A DNA stretch of 64,000 bases, taken from NCBI GenBank assembly GCA_020635075.1, contig JACKAM010000001.1, positions 1,240,001 through 1,304,000 of the forward strand, read 5' to 3'. Position numbers and translations under genes: made by a program. How positions within the stretch are numbered: position 1 is the stretch's first letter; each line of letters opens with the position of its first letter. This DNA comes from Pseudobdellovibrionaceae bacterium. Lineage in GTDB: Bacteria; Bdellovibrionota; Bdellovibrionia; Bdellovibrionales; UBA1609. The notes below the pieces were generated by a model that saw only the letters and a program-made list of their open reading frames with translations, was not told the DNA's origin and did not search any database. Below, one piece after another: positions 17,589 through 25,648 of the stretch.

Positions 17589-19040
17589 ATGGTTGTCATG
17601 GCTCAGCTCTACAAAAAAGTCATCTTTGACAACATCCATGGCTATATCACTTTGAATCGGGTGGAAGCCCGCATTCTGGAATCCGCCTATTACCAAAGAC
17701 TGCGGTGGATTCGCCAGTTGGGATTTAGCTTTTACATTTTCCCCGGTGCCACTCACACCCGACACGCTCATGCCCTTGGCGTACTTCACGTCATGGATCG
17801 CATTCTTAGGAGCATTGGTTTGGCCGTTCCAGAAGACAAACTCTTTAACCCCAAGGCCCATGATGAAAAGACGACCTTCCACCGCATGATGCGGCTGGCA
17901 GCCATGCTTCACGATATTGGCACCTTCCCATTTTCTCACACCACCGAAATTGCCTATATCGCCCATTGGAGACATCAACAGAAAGTGGGAAAAACCAAGT
18001 ATGTCGCCAATCATGAAAACCTTGGCAGCCGCATCATCCAAAACACCGACTTTGAAGGTGGCGTAACCAAAATCCTCAAAGAAGAAGGCATTGACCCCCA
18101 AGAGCTTTCGCGAGTCATTGCCGGCGAAAGCTCCCGCCTTCTGGCCAACCAGCTCATGCACTCAGATGTGGATGCGGACAGAATGGACTACCTCACCCGC
18201 GATGCCCTGCACACCGGAGTTAAAATCGGCATTTTCGATATGGATATGCTGATTCGTTCTCTGACTCTTCATGAAGAGAAGGGGCAAGAAATATTATGTA
18301 TCAAAGAGGACGCCATGAATGTGGTCGATTCCTTTTTGATCTCTCGCTACCTTTGGTATTCGCAAATCATCAATGACGGAACCGGGTACAAATTTGACCT
18401 GATCGCCGCCAAGATTTTTGAGTACTTTCTGGAAAATGGTTTGGCTTACTCCTTTGAGCACTTGATGGACCGAGTCATCCAACACCCCAACGAGTATTTT
18501 ACCTTCAATGACTCTTACTTTATGGCCAAACTCCACGAGTACCTCGCCGGCCGTATCATGCACCCCATGATCCGCGAGCTGAGCGAAATGCTCGCCCGGC
18601 GGATTCCTCCGGCCCAGGTCAAGGTGGCCCCCGTGGTGCCCACCCTCATTGAGAGCGAAGACCACCGCAAGCAACTGGTCAAGGAGACCCAATCCGCAAT
18701 GGATTGGCTCACTAATGAAATCAAGCAAATCGATCCCGAGGCCTGGGTCATTTGCGATATTCCCACTCGCGATGTGATGTTCACCCAAAATATGGACACT
18801 TTGCGAAGGCGCTTTAAATCAGGCAAGGAGGTTCTCTCCTCCCGCGACCCGGCCAAGGTCCTCACTCGTCACGATGAACCGCGCCTGCTTGTGGAAATCC
18901 CCAACTCCCTGATGAGTATTCTAAGCCAGTACCGAAACTTTATTCCCCGGGTTTACCTAAGTCCAAAGGTCTATGAAGTTTTAAAACAAAAAAAGATTCT
19001 TGAAAAAATGCGTGAACAAAACTTTTCAAACCACAAATAG
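17589..19040 (+). CDS. HD-domain phosphohydrolase (YwfO/SAMHD1-like)
   Basis: A 483-residue protein with the metal-binding HD signature. THTRHAHALGVLHVMD supplies the first histidines, LAAMLHDIGTFPFSHTTE the HD pair, and MHSDVDADRMDYLTRDALHTG the distal Asp. The opening VIFDNIHGYITLNRVEARILES is typical of the dNTPase/YwfO group. Such enzymes hydrolyse dNTPs or other nucleotides in the cytoplasm. The exact start is unsure: an ATG three codons further on (MAQLYKK) is possible. A methyltransferase-like gene follows after three bases, so they form an operon. Confidence 0.85.
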   Translation: MVVMAQLYKKVIFDNIHGYITLNRVEARILESAYYQRLRWIRQLGFSFYIFPGATHTRHAHALGVLHVMDRILRSIGLAVPEDKLFNPKAHDEKTTFHRMMRLAAMLHDIGTFPFSHTTEIAYIAHWRHQQKVGKTKYVANHENLGSRIIQNTDFEGGVTKILKEEGIDPQELSRVIAGESSRLLANQLMHSDVDADRMDYLTRDALHTGVKIGIFDMDMLIRSLTLHEEKGQEILCIKEDAMNVVDSFLISRYLWYSQIINDGTGYKFDLIAAKIFEYFLENGLAYSFEHLMDRVIQHPNEYFTFNDSYFMAKLHEYLAGRIMHPMIRELSEMLARRIPPAQVKVAPVVPTLIESEDHRKQLVKETQSAMDWLTNEIKQIDPEAWVICDIPTRDVMFTQNMDTLRRRFKSGKEVLSSRDPAKVLTRHDEPRLLVEIPNSLMSILSQYRNFIPRVYLSPKVYEVLKQKKILEKMREQNFSNHK

Positions 19041-19043
19041 ACA

Positions 19044-20237
19044 ATGATTCATCCACTGGTTGCCATCAGCAGCATCATTCTCACCTTTGCCATCACCTTT
19101 GGCATCTTTATGCTGACGCCAGTGGATGTGGAAGACTACTTTTTTATCAGCATTCTCATCCTCATCGCTATCTATACCCTGATTGCCATGGTTCGCGACA
19201 GGGACACTTACTGGAAAAGGCGGTGGTTGCAAAGCCCCATCAAGATCATCGGCAAATACCTATTTTGGGGTGGCTTTATTTACGTGGCCAAAATCACCTA
19301 CTCCAGCCACTCCTTTTACACCCAGGCTTTTTCTCACGCCGAGTATTTCCTCAATTTCTATTTTAATCTTTATCTGTGGGCGGGACTTCCTTATTTTGTG
19401 TTGGCCGAAAAGTATCGATACTCGGCCAAGAACTTCCTCAACGACCCTTACCTGAGGATTCTCTCAATTTTTCGCCAAATTGCCCGTAGAAAGTGGTCAA
19501 GCCTCAAAAGGCTTTACCGTGTTAGAGCCTACCAGACATTTATCATCTCTTCATTGCTCAGACTTCACTTTATTCCTCTAATGGTGGATCAGATTTATTT
19601 CACCAACAGAGATATCGCCAGCTCACTTGGAGAAAACACCTGGACCTACACAGCGATTGTGGCCACGCTGACTTCATTGGTTTGGACGATTGATGCCAAC
19701 AACGCCTCGATTGGCTATTTTTGGGAGTCAGTTTTTACCAAAACCCGGTTTAAAGCCATGGACACCAATCCTATTCATTGGATAATCACCATGGCCTGCT
19801 ATATGCCCTTTACCATTTGGGCCACCACCTTTTTGCCGGCACTGATGGATCACAACACAGCTGTGGTCCATATCATTGATGGCGCCTGGTTCGAAGTGCT
19901 CACTGATATCGTAGGGTTGACCTTTCTGGCCGGATATATTTCTTCCGGTGCCTCACTCTACTTTGCCACTTCCAATATGACCTATAAGGCCATTCAAACC
20001 AAAGGCCCCTACTCCCTGGTTCGCCACCCAGCCACCTTTTGCAAAGTAGGCTTTTTTGGTATTGCCACCTTTAAATTTTCGATTGCCTACACGGCGATCA
20101 ATATCTTTGCCTATTTGCTGTGGACAGGAATCTACGTGGCCCGCACCATTTGCGAGGAGCGCTTTCTCTCTCAGTTTGAAGAATACCGGGAATACAAAAA
20201 AAAGACCCGGTACCGTCTGATACCGGGTCTCTGGTAG
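19044..20237 (+). CDS. membrane protein with isoprenylcysteine methyltransferase (ICMT)-like C-terminus
   Basis: A 397-residue polytopic protein with about 9-10 membrane helices. The C-terminal ~90 residues match the ICMT/phospholipid methyltransferase signature: GPYSLVRHPATFCKVGFFG, then ARTICEERFLSQFEEYREYKKK and a final RYRLIPGLW. Such enzymes methylate membrane-embedded substrates using S-adenosylmethionine. The N-terminal ~280 residues, including the soluble stretch FRQIARRKWSSLKRLYRVRAY, match nothing I know. It directly follows the HD hydrolase gene. Its last codons form the terminator of the opposing gene. Confidence 0.75.
   Translation: MIHPLVAISSIILTFAITFGIFMLTPVDVEDYFFISILILIAIYTLIAMVRDRDTYWKRRWLQSPIKIIGKYLFWGGFIYVAKITYSSHSFYTQAFSHAEYFLNFYFNLYLWAGLPYFVLAEKYRYSAKNFLNDPYLRILSIFRQIARRKWSSLKRLYRVRAYQTFIISSLLRLHFIPLMVDQIYFTNRDIASSLGENTWTYTAIVATLTSLVWTIDANNASIGYFWESVFTKTRFKAMDTNPIHWIITMACYMPFTIWATTFLPALMDHNTAVVHIIDGAWFEVLTDIVGLTFLAGYISSGASLYFATSNMTYKAIQTKGPYSLVRHPATFCKVGFFGIATFKFSIAYTAINIFAYLLWTGIYVARTICEERFLSQFEEYREYKKKTRYRLIPGLW
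20196..20230 (-). terminator. rho-independent terminator embedded in the opposing coding sequence
   Basis: On the minus strand a perfect 10-bp stem (AGACCCGGTA/TACCGGGTCT, 8-base loop) is followed by eight Ts. It ends the transcript of the small gene at 20262-20642. On the plus strand the same bases encode KKKTRYRLIPG of the ICMT-like protein. A second, weaker hairpin (AGAGGG/CCCTCT) lies at 20236-20255. Confidence 0.85.
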
Positions 20238-20261
20238 AGGGGTGGTTGACCCTCTAACAAA

Positions 20262-20642
20262 TCAATTGTTTCCAATCGTAACACCAGGCTGGGGTCCAAT
20301 CACGCCAATCTTTTTGTAGTTCATGAAGACTCCATCAAGAAGAACTGGTGCCGGACCAAATGTGGCTTCCATATTTGCCAGGCCAAGGTCATTCTCGGTG
20401 TAAACTTGAATGCAGTAGACTTTGTCCCCGGCTGCCCCAAAGTCCTCGACCGGCAATCCACTGTCGGCTTCACAGGCGGTAATGCCCACGCCGTTCACTC
20501 CCTCTAAGGCAAAAAAGTCGGCGGTGTAGGCGTCTTTCACCATCCGCACATCTTCAATGTTGTTCAGGTAAGCAGCCGTGGCAGCAAGTGTGACGGTCAT
20601 GGCAATCACTCCCATCAGTGTTTTCACTTTTGTGTTTTTCAT
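20262..20642 (-). CDS. small exported protein of unknown function
   Basis: A 126-residue protein. The N-terminus MKNTKVKTLMGVIAMTVTLAATAAYL is a signal peptide or single anchor. The rest is acidic (EDVRMVKDAYTADFFALEG, CEADSGLPVEDFGAAGDKVYC) with one likely disulfide between the two cysteines. The NGVGITAC and VYCIQVYTENDLG stretches look like the NGVG..V..C strand pattern of a small alpha/beta domain. No family is recognised. It is monocistronic with a strong terminator. Confidence 0.6.
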   Translation of the reverse strand: MKNTKVKTLMGVIAMTVTLAATAAYLNNIEDVRMVKDAYTADFFALEGVNGVGITACEADSGLPVEDFGAAGDKVYCIQVYTENDLGLANMEATFGPAPVLLDGVFMNYKKIGVIGPQPGVTIGNN

Positions 20643-20720
20643 GGTTCCCCCTCATTGTTGGGCCCTGATTGGCCCTACACCCCTTTTTTAACTCCCCTGA
20701 TTCAAATCCCTCAATTTGAA

Positions 20721-21590
20721 TCAACAGTTCCCTTCAGGTTCCTTGAACAATTTGTTCAGATTTTGCCCTGAAAGGGAAAACATCTGAACATTGATCTGGC
20801 TAATATTATTGGATTTTTTCTGGTCCGCCTGGGCCACCAGAGAGCTCAAGAACTCGGTCATTTGCGAGCTAAACTGAGCGTAGTCGTCTATATCCAAAGT
20901 AAAGGTATGAGAGAGAAAGACCCCCTCTTTTCCGTAGCGATTGCGCCAAGCCCACTTGGAAAGATCCAATTGTTTGCCTAAGTATTCTTTCTGCAGCAAC
21001 TTCATGGAATTCGAATCCCGAGCCTGTAAATGATCGGCAACCAACTGGTATTTCCTCTCGGCATTTTCAACTAGCAAGCCTTCTTCACCCAATTGATCCA
21101 AGGCCTGTGACATTTGCTCAGGTGAGAGTTTAAGGCTACCACCCAGCTCCACCACTTCGTCCCGGGTTTTACCTTCGGCCGCCACCCATACTACGGGATG
21201 GTACCATTCGCGAAACAGAGCATTGGCTCGGGTCAGAGCCCTCGTTTCCGGCTGGTCTTTTGGACGCAAGCGATCTAGTCGCCTGCGGTAAAAACCCTTG
21301 GCGGTGGGCTCTTCGGTTTGCTCCCAGTGGACGAGAGTCTCAAAAAACTCCCTTTCCTCTTCGCCAAAGTCCAATGCCGTGGCAAAGCGATGAATATTGT
21401 CGACGGTGAGGTTGCGCCTTCCCGTCATAATCATCTGCAGGTAATTGGGCGAAGGAAGCCCTGCCCGATTTGAAAAATAGGCGTATGAAAACCCCGGCGT
21501 CACTTTTTTGGAGTACTCGTAAAACTGCTTTAAATACTCCCTATAGGAGCCGAATTGAAATAGAGACGGCAAAACGCAGTTTGCGCCCAT
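20721..21590 (-). CDS. TIGR02147 family protein (DUF4423)
   Basis: A 289-residue cytoplasmic protein. The start has SFREYLK-like SYREYLKQFYEYSKKV and FSYAYFSNRAGLPSPNYLQMIMTGRRNLT, a helix-turn-helix-like region. WEQTEEPTAKGFYRRRL and a long helical C-terminus with a second winged-helix-like stretch (LSPEQMSQALDQLGEEGLLV) follow. This family is expanded in Bdellovibrio-type bacteria and Fibrobacter and is presumed to regulate transcription; no member is well characterised to my knowledge. An AGGA site lies 9 bases before the ATG. It is divergent from the serine hydrolase gene, 131 bases away. Confidence 0.85.
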   Translation of the reverse strand: MGANCVLPSLFQFGSYREYLKQFYEYSKKVTPGFSYAYFSNRAGLPSPNYLQMIMTGRRNLTVDNIHRFATALDFGEEEREFFETLVHWEQTEEPTAKGFYRRRLDRLRPKDQPETRALTRANALFREWYHPVVWVAAEGKTRDEVVELGGSLKLSPEQMSQALDQLGEEGLLVENAERKYQLVADHLQARDSNSMKLLQKEYLGKQLDLSKWAWRNRYGKEGVFLSHTFTLDIDDYAQFSSQMTEFLSSLVAQADQKKSNNISQINVQMFSLSGQNLNKLFKEPEGNC

Positions 21591-21721
21591 GACAATCCAT
21601 CCTTTCGACCACCCACATCATTTGCCCAGATTTTGATCCAGCACAACCCTTGGTTGCAAATCGGATAGAATCTACATGATCTGGGCTAGGCCGCGGGCTT
21701 AGAAAGCCCTAAAATCAAGGG

Positions 21722-23071
21722 ATGAGCATCCCCTCCTGGCTCTTGAGCCTCTTGATTCTTGCAGGATTCCTCTCCCCTCACCCGACCTGGGGGCAGACGC
21801 GCCCTGGAGACCTTCTTCAGGGGCCCAACGATCCTGGCTTTCAAGCTGACTTTGAAAAGGCGCTGCTGACTGAAAACAAAGACCTCAGCGACCAATCCTG
21901 CATCAAAAAAATGCCGCCCAAAACCTTTAAGGACATGAAGGATCTGATCGACTCCCGTCAGTTGACAATTGGAGTGGTGGACCTGAGCGAAAAAGGAAAA
22001 CCCAAACTCGCCTCTTACCATGCGGGCACCGCCTTTTGTGCGGCCAGTATCCCGAAGATTGCCATCATTGCCTCTATGGCTCCGGCCTATAATGAAAAGC
22101 TGGTCGACATTGAGTCTCTTCCCGAGAGGGGCCTTAAAGATCGCTACATCCGCATTGCCGATCTTCAGCGCTACCTTTACATGGACGAGATGAGAGCCAT
22201 GGCTGTTCTCTCGCGCAATTCAAACACCGCTGACGTGGCGGAGAAAATCCAAGGAGCCGCCTGGGAAGACGCCGTGGTGGGAAAAAGCCAGTGCTACATC
22301 AATGAGCGAGTGCGGGACATGGGAATCAGTGAGGATCTCAACCCGGGCACAGCTCCGCAAAGCGGTGGCGACCAAGACCCTTTTGCTAAAGTTCTTTACC
22401 TGGGAAAATCCTACCGCCCCAACTGTGATGCCACCAAGGGCAAAGAATTGAAGCAACTCTCCCCTCGCTTTTGCCACTGTGGAGGCCCCGTGTGGAACCC
22501 AGGTTACATCTTTCCGGGAGGAGGTCTTGGCGCGGGAACTCAAGTCGCCTCCTCAATGGGGATTCTCTCCTTTTACACCGCTCTTGAGCACGATCAGGTG
22601 AAAGACCCTCAGACCTCCGATCTTATTCGCCGAGTGATGAATTACCCTTGCGAGATCGCTCGCAACAAAGCCAACTACAATCGCTTCGTCAAAGGGGTGT
22701 GCGAACCCAATCCCGCGGCAAAGCCTGAGGATAAATCGACACCCTCAAACATCTACCGCAAGAGTGGTTCTTTTCACGTTCCTCTCGGCGGCGATCGCAA
22801 ACGTCATTGTTACGGTGATAGTGCCTTGATCGAACACAAAAACGGCACCAAGTACGCCGTGACTGCCATCTGCAATGATTTACGTTTGACTGCAAACCCC
22901 GCCAAGGGCCGCCCCAAAGACATCCCTTCCCGCTGCGCCAGCGACGACGCCAGCTCCCCGCAAATGATGGAGTACATTTCCAATCGCATCGATTGTTTGA
23001 TGAAGGCGCGAGGAAGTGGACACAAACCCAAAAGCGCACCGAGTGGCAAAGCCAGTTCGGGGACGAGTTAA
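21722..23071 (+). CDS. exported SxxK serine hydrolase (class A beta-lactamase/PBP fold)
   Basis: A 449-residue protein with a signal peptide (LLSLLILAGFLSPHPTWG). The nucleophile motif is Ser109-Ile-Pro-Lys112 (FCAASIPKIAII). A second motif lies in VLSRNSNTADV, where Asn/Ser stands for the usual SDN. The KTG-like third motif is KSG in IYRKSGSFHV. These three give the layout of a penicillin-interacting enzyme. Spacing is long and the domain has many cysteines (CHCGG, PCEIARN, CEPNP), unlike ordinary beta-lactamases. A periplasmic role in peptidoglycan processing is plausible; antibiotic hydrolysis is only possible. It is divergent from a TIGR02147 gene. Confidence 0.7.
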   Translation: MSIPSWLLSLLILAGFLSPHPTWGQTRPGDLLQGPNDPGFQADFEKALLTENKDLSDQSCIKKMPPKTFKDMKDLIDSRQLTIGVVDLSEKGKPKLASYHAGTAFCAASIPKIAIIASMAPAYNEKLVDIESLPERGLKDRYIRIADLQRYLYMDEMRAMAVLSRNSNTADVAEKIQGAAWEDAVVGKSQCYINERVRDMGISEDLNPGTAPQSGGDQDPFAKVLYLGKSYRPNCDATKGKELKQLSPRFCHCGGPVWNPGYIFPGGGLGAGTQVASSMGILSFYTALEHDQVKDPQTSDLIRRVMNYPCEIARNKANYNRFVKGVCEPNPAAKPEDKSTPSNIYRKSGSFHVPLGGDRKRHCYGDSALIEHKNGTKYAVTAICNDLRLTANPAKGRPKDIPSRCASDDASSPQMMEYISNRIDCLMKARGSGHKPKSAPSGKASSGTS

Positions 23072-23079
23072 GTGCCTAT

Positions 23080-23534
23080 CTATCCTGAAGACTTGCGCAA
23101 CCTGGATTTCAAATCTAAAAGCTTAATATCCGCAGGGCTTTCAATACGGACTGCTGGCTGGTAACAATTGATGGGTCCGAGATCCACCGGAGCCATTGAC
23201 GACGAGCTATCGAATCCAATGACCCAAAGCTCCCCTTCGCGAAAATAAACTGACGTCCCTGCAGTTGAACGGATCTAGAAGCCAATCTCAACAACTCCTT
23301 TTGCTTCAGACTCTCCCTTTAAGACCTCCGTCAGCTCGAATTCCATCTGATACTTCTTCTTTGGCCAAAACCCGCCATTGCTTGGAACTTCCTTGATAGA
23401 CGCAATCTTGCCAAAGAGGACAGTATTCTTACTCGCCAAAGCATCGTAAAGAGGAACTTGCTTACAGCTAGAAGAGTGCCCAAGGTTAGTTAACATCAAA
23501 GCGACACGACCAATGAAATTATGTAAGAAGCCAT
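23080..23534 (-). pseudogene. decayed gene for a small secreted NTR/TIMP-like protein
   Basis: A GGAGGT site and an ATG at 23534 begin a signal-peptide-like sequence (MASYIISLVVSL) that hits a stop at once. A one-base shift restores a frame reading LMLTNLGHSSSCKQVPLYD, then VLFGKIASIKEV and FELTEVLKGE. A TAG at 23275-23277 then interrupts this frame. It continues without further stops (TAGTSVYFREGELWVIGFDS, then GPINCYQPAV) to a TAG at 23080. The cysteine after the signal, the GKI.S strand and the VLKG strand recall netrin/TIMP-like secreted domains. One frameshift and one nonsense codon make it a likely pseudogene. Confidence 0.5.
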
Positions 23535-23621
23535 GATCATTACCTCCCTGAACCGCTACAGTAGTTTCTTCTCCGGTGGCGATCCCACCAACTCCCACTA
23601 CCCTTTGTCTTCTGGATGAGT

Positions 23622-23927
23622 CTAACGGGCTATCCTAAATTCTACTTTTGGGTTGATCTTCTCGTTATAGGCGATCAGCTTATCGGTCGAAACCTTGTCG
23701 ATCCGATGATTCACGATCTCGCTGATTCGAGATTGATCAATTCCCAACAGTTTGGCGAACTCCACCTGGGAAAGATTCTTCTCAGTCATGTACTTCACAA
23801 GAATCTGGCATAATTCCCAACGAAACTTTTCTGCGGGAGACGAACTAGGGCCGACCATCAATGTGCCCTCAGCTCCTTTAAGCTTCCTATCCATCTCTTT
23901 TAACGTCTTCTTGCTTGGATAACGCAC
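23622..23927 (-). CDS. XRE-family antitoxin-like DNA-binding protein
   Basis: A 101-residue protein with a clear helix-turn-helix at about residues 48-75 (NLSQVEFAKLLGIDQSRISEIVNHR). The N-terminal 30 residues (KTLKEMDRKLKGAEGT) could cover the toxin. It follows the putative toxin gene by three bases. The gene order toxin-antitoxin, with the DNA-binding protein second, is that of HigBA-type modules. It probably represses the pair through the palindrome at 24243-24260. Confidence 0.7.
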   Translation of the reverse strand: MRYPSKKTLKEMDRKLKGAEGTLMVGPSSSPAEKFRWELCQILVKYMTEKNLSQVEFAKLLGIDQSRISEIVNHRIDKVSTDKLIAYNEKINPKVEFRIAR

Positions 23928-23930
23928 GGA

Positions 23931-24224
23931 TTACCTCCTGTAGGCATTGACGATGCCGACGTATAGTTCTTCATCGTGAAGCAGCCAAATCAACTTATAA
24001 AACTTCTGATCGAACTCCATCCTGTCGTTGACGAAGTATTGGAAACCTTCTTCGTCTTGATCAATAGGTCCAAATGACTTTCCATCAAGCTGCCTCACCA
24101 GAGCCAAAATAACCTCATCCGTTATTGAGTCGGCATGCTTTTCCTCGTAGTGAGGATCGATGACGACTCTCTCTAGTTGTCTGCCGTTGATGCTTAACTT
24201 CAGTGGGTAGATCCGTCGGCTCAT
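23931..24224 (-). CDS. putative toxin of a type II toxin-antitoxin pair
   Basis: A 97-residue basic/acidic protein starting MSRRIYPLKLSINGRQLERV; an upstream in-frame ATG at 24290 would run the gene through the operator palindrome and is less likely. The fold is not certain. The strand pattern FQYFVNDRMEFDQKFYKLIWLL ending in IVNAYRR is compatible with a RelE/ParE-like or DUF4258-like small toxin. The toxin call rests mainly on the partner XRE gene three bases downstream and on the 18-bp palindrome just upstream. No Shine-Dalgarno site is evident. Confidence 0.5.
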   Translation of the reverse strand: MSRRIYPLKLSINGRQLERVVIDPHYEEKHADSITDEVILALVRQLDGKSFGPIDQDEEGFQYFVNDRMEFDQKFYKLIWLLHDEELYVGIVNAYRR

Positions 24225-24242
24225 TTTAAAACCATACTCAAT

Positions 24243-24260
24243 CTTGCAATATATTGCAAG
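24243..24260. promoter_or_regulatory. operator palindrome of the toxin-antitoxin pair
   Basis: A perfect 18-bp palindrome, CTTGCAATATATTGCAAG, lies 19 bases upstream of the toxin start. Its size and position fit autoregulation by the XRE antitoxin dimer. Confidence 0.6.
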
Positions 24261-24349
24261 TTTTTTGTTGAATTTTACGGATTTTCTCATCGTGAAATTA
24301 GGGTGGTGCGGCTAAGACATATAAGGCCCCTCTATTTGCCCTTGAGCAA

Positions 24350-25222
24350 TTGATCGAAGTCAATTTGCCCAGTGGAAAAAACATCGAGTACCAGATCGAC
24401 GGCGAAGGCAGGCGGCTTGCCAAGAAAGTAAATGGTCTAGTTGAAAAGTACTTCGTCCATGATTTTAACGGCAGGCTCATTGCAGAGCTTAATCCTGCAG
24501 GCAGTGTCACGGCTCAGTTCGTTTACGTCACCCAAAGCCACTCGCCAGACATGATGATTAAAAATGCCACCGAGTACAGATTTGTCAAAGATCACTTGGG
24601 AAGTATCAGAGCTGTGGTAAACTCGCAAACAGGAGTGATTGAGCAGCGAATGAGCTACGATGAGTTTGGTGTTGTTATGACAGATTCCAATCCCGGCTTT
24701 CAGCCCTTTGGCTTTGCGGGTGGGCATTATGACCATGAGACTCAGCTTGTGAGGTTTGGGGCCAGAGACTATATGGCCTCCGTTGGAAGGTGGACGGCTA
24801 AGGATCCGATCCGGTTCAAGGGCGAGGACACTAATCTGTATTCTTATGTTCGGAACGCACCAATGATTTTGACAGACCAAGATGGCTTGATTGCTACTCC
24901 AGAGGGTCCCAATGAGGGCGGCGGGAATGTACCTGCCGGTCCTGAAACTAGTGAAATAGCATATGGGCACAAATGTGTAAGCGACAACAATATGTACTAT
25001 TGTACAGCGGCGCCCGAGCTCTGCAAAAACCTGCTTCCTGGATTCCCAAACTCTGATCCGTCGAACTGTATGAGGGCTTGCCTACAACGAAAAGAGAATG
25101 AAAACAACAGCAATTACAATAGTGCCTGCGAGGACAAGGGCAATAAAATTAATGAATTCGTAAAGCACGAGATCTCTATTCACGTTGAGTGCGAAAAATC
25201 ATGTGCCTCCACTCTATATTGA
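24350..25222 (+). CDS. orphan Rhs C-terminal tip (truncated rhs with variable C-terminus)
   Basis: The frame opens abruptly at 24302 after a stop, without a proper start (TTG at 24350). It begins in the middle of an Rhs/YD repeat: VNLPSGKNIEYQIDGEGRR, then YRFVKDHLGSIRAVV. The Rhs core hallmark follows (FGFAGGHYDHETQLVRFGAR, then DYMASVGRWTAKDPIRF and NLYSYVRNAP), ending at LTDQDGL. Everything upstream of the tip is missing. The last ~110 residues after DQDGL are unrelated, with eight cysteines (KCVSDNNMYYC, ELCKN, NCMRAC, CEKSC) and a GGGN linker. This is the position of an Rhs toxin domain. It could be a displaced cassette rather than an active gene. Confidence 0.75.
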   Translation: MIEVNLPSGKNIEYQIDGEGRRLAKKVNGLVEKYFVHDFNGRLIAELNPAGSVTAQFVYVTQSHSPDMMIKNATEYRFVKDHLGSIRAVVNSQTGVIEQRMSYDEFGVVMTDSNPGFQPFGFAGGHYDHETQLVRFGARDYMASVGRWTAKDPIRFKGEDTNLYSYVRNAPMILTDQDGLIATPEGPNEGGGNVPAGPETSEIAYGHKCVSDNNMYYCTAAPELCKNLLPGFPNSDPSNCMRACLQRKENENNSNYNSACEDKGNKINEFVKHEISIHVECEKSCASTLY

Positions 25223-25252
25223 ACGGATGACCTGTAGATTGGATCAAATTGA

Positions 25253-25648
25253 ATGAAATCCAGAATCTGGCTTGTCAACCTAATCTTATATGCCTTGCTT
25301 GCCATCATTTCACTCTACTCTATTGTAGGCGGGCTCGGACATTTTTTTGACTCAAATGACCTAGGAGTTAAAACTGGCTATCTTTTGCAGTTGGGGTTCG
25401 AGCTTTTTGTGATAACACTCTTGGTTAAGAGACTCGCGATTGTCAAATATCTCATCTCTTTCCATATGATCTTGAGCGCATTCTTTTGGACCGTTTCTCA
25501 AATTATTTTCTTTCTATCGATATACTCATCTGGGTTTGCTCTATATAAATTTGCATTAGGGTCAATTGGGGTACTGATTTATCCCTGGTTAGCAATTTGG
25601 GTTGCCTTTGCAATCACAAATACCTTTTACACGATAAAGTACTTATGA
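25253..25648 (+). CDS. small four-helix membrane protein, candidate Rhs immunity protein
   Basis: A 131-residue, very hydrophobic protein with four membrane segments (LVNLILYALLAIISLYSIVG, YLLQLGFELFVITLLV, FHMILSAFFWTVSQIIFFLS, IGVLIYPWLAIWVAFAI). It lies 30 bases after the Rhs tip on the same strand, where immunity genes usually sit. Base composition is AT-richer than the neighbouring housekeeping genes, which suggests transfer. No family is recognised; the immunity role is inferred from position only. Confidence 0.5.
   Translation: MKSRIWLVNLILYALLAIISLYSIVGGLGHFFDSNDLGVKTGYLLQLGFELFVITLLVKRLAIVKYLISFHMILSAFFWTVSQIIFFLSIYSSGFALYKFALGSIGVLIYPWLAIWVAFAITNTFYTIKYL

Noticed and set aside
24225..24290. 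Toxin start at the upstream ATG (24290)
   Set aside because: It would translate through the operator palindrome; the ATG at 24224 gives the operator the usual position in front of the gene.
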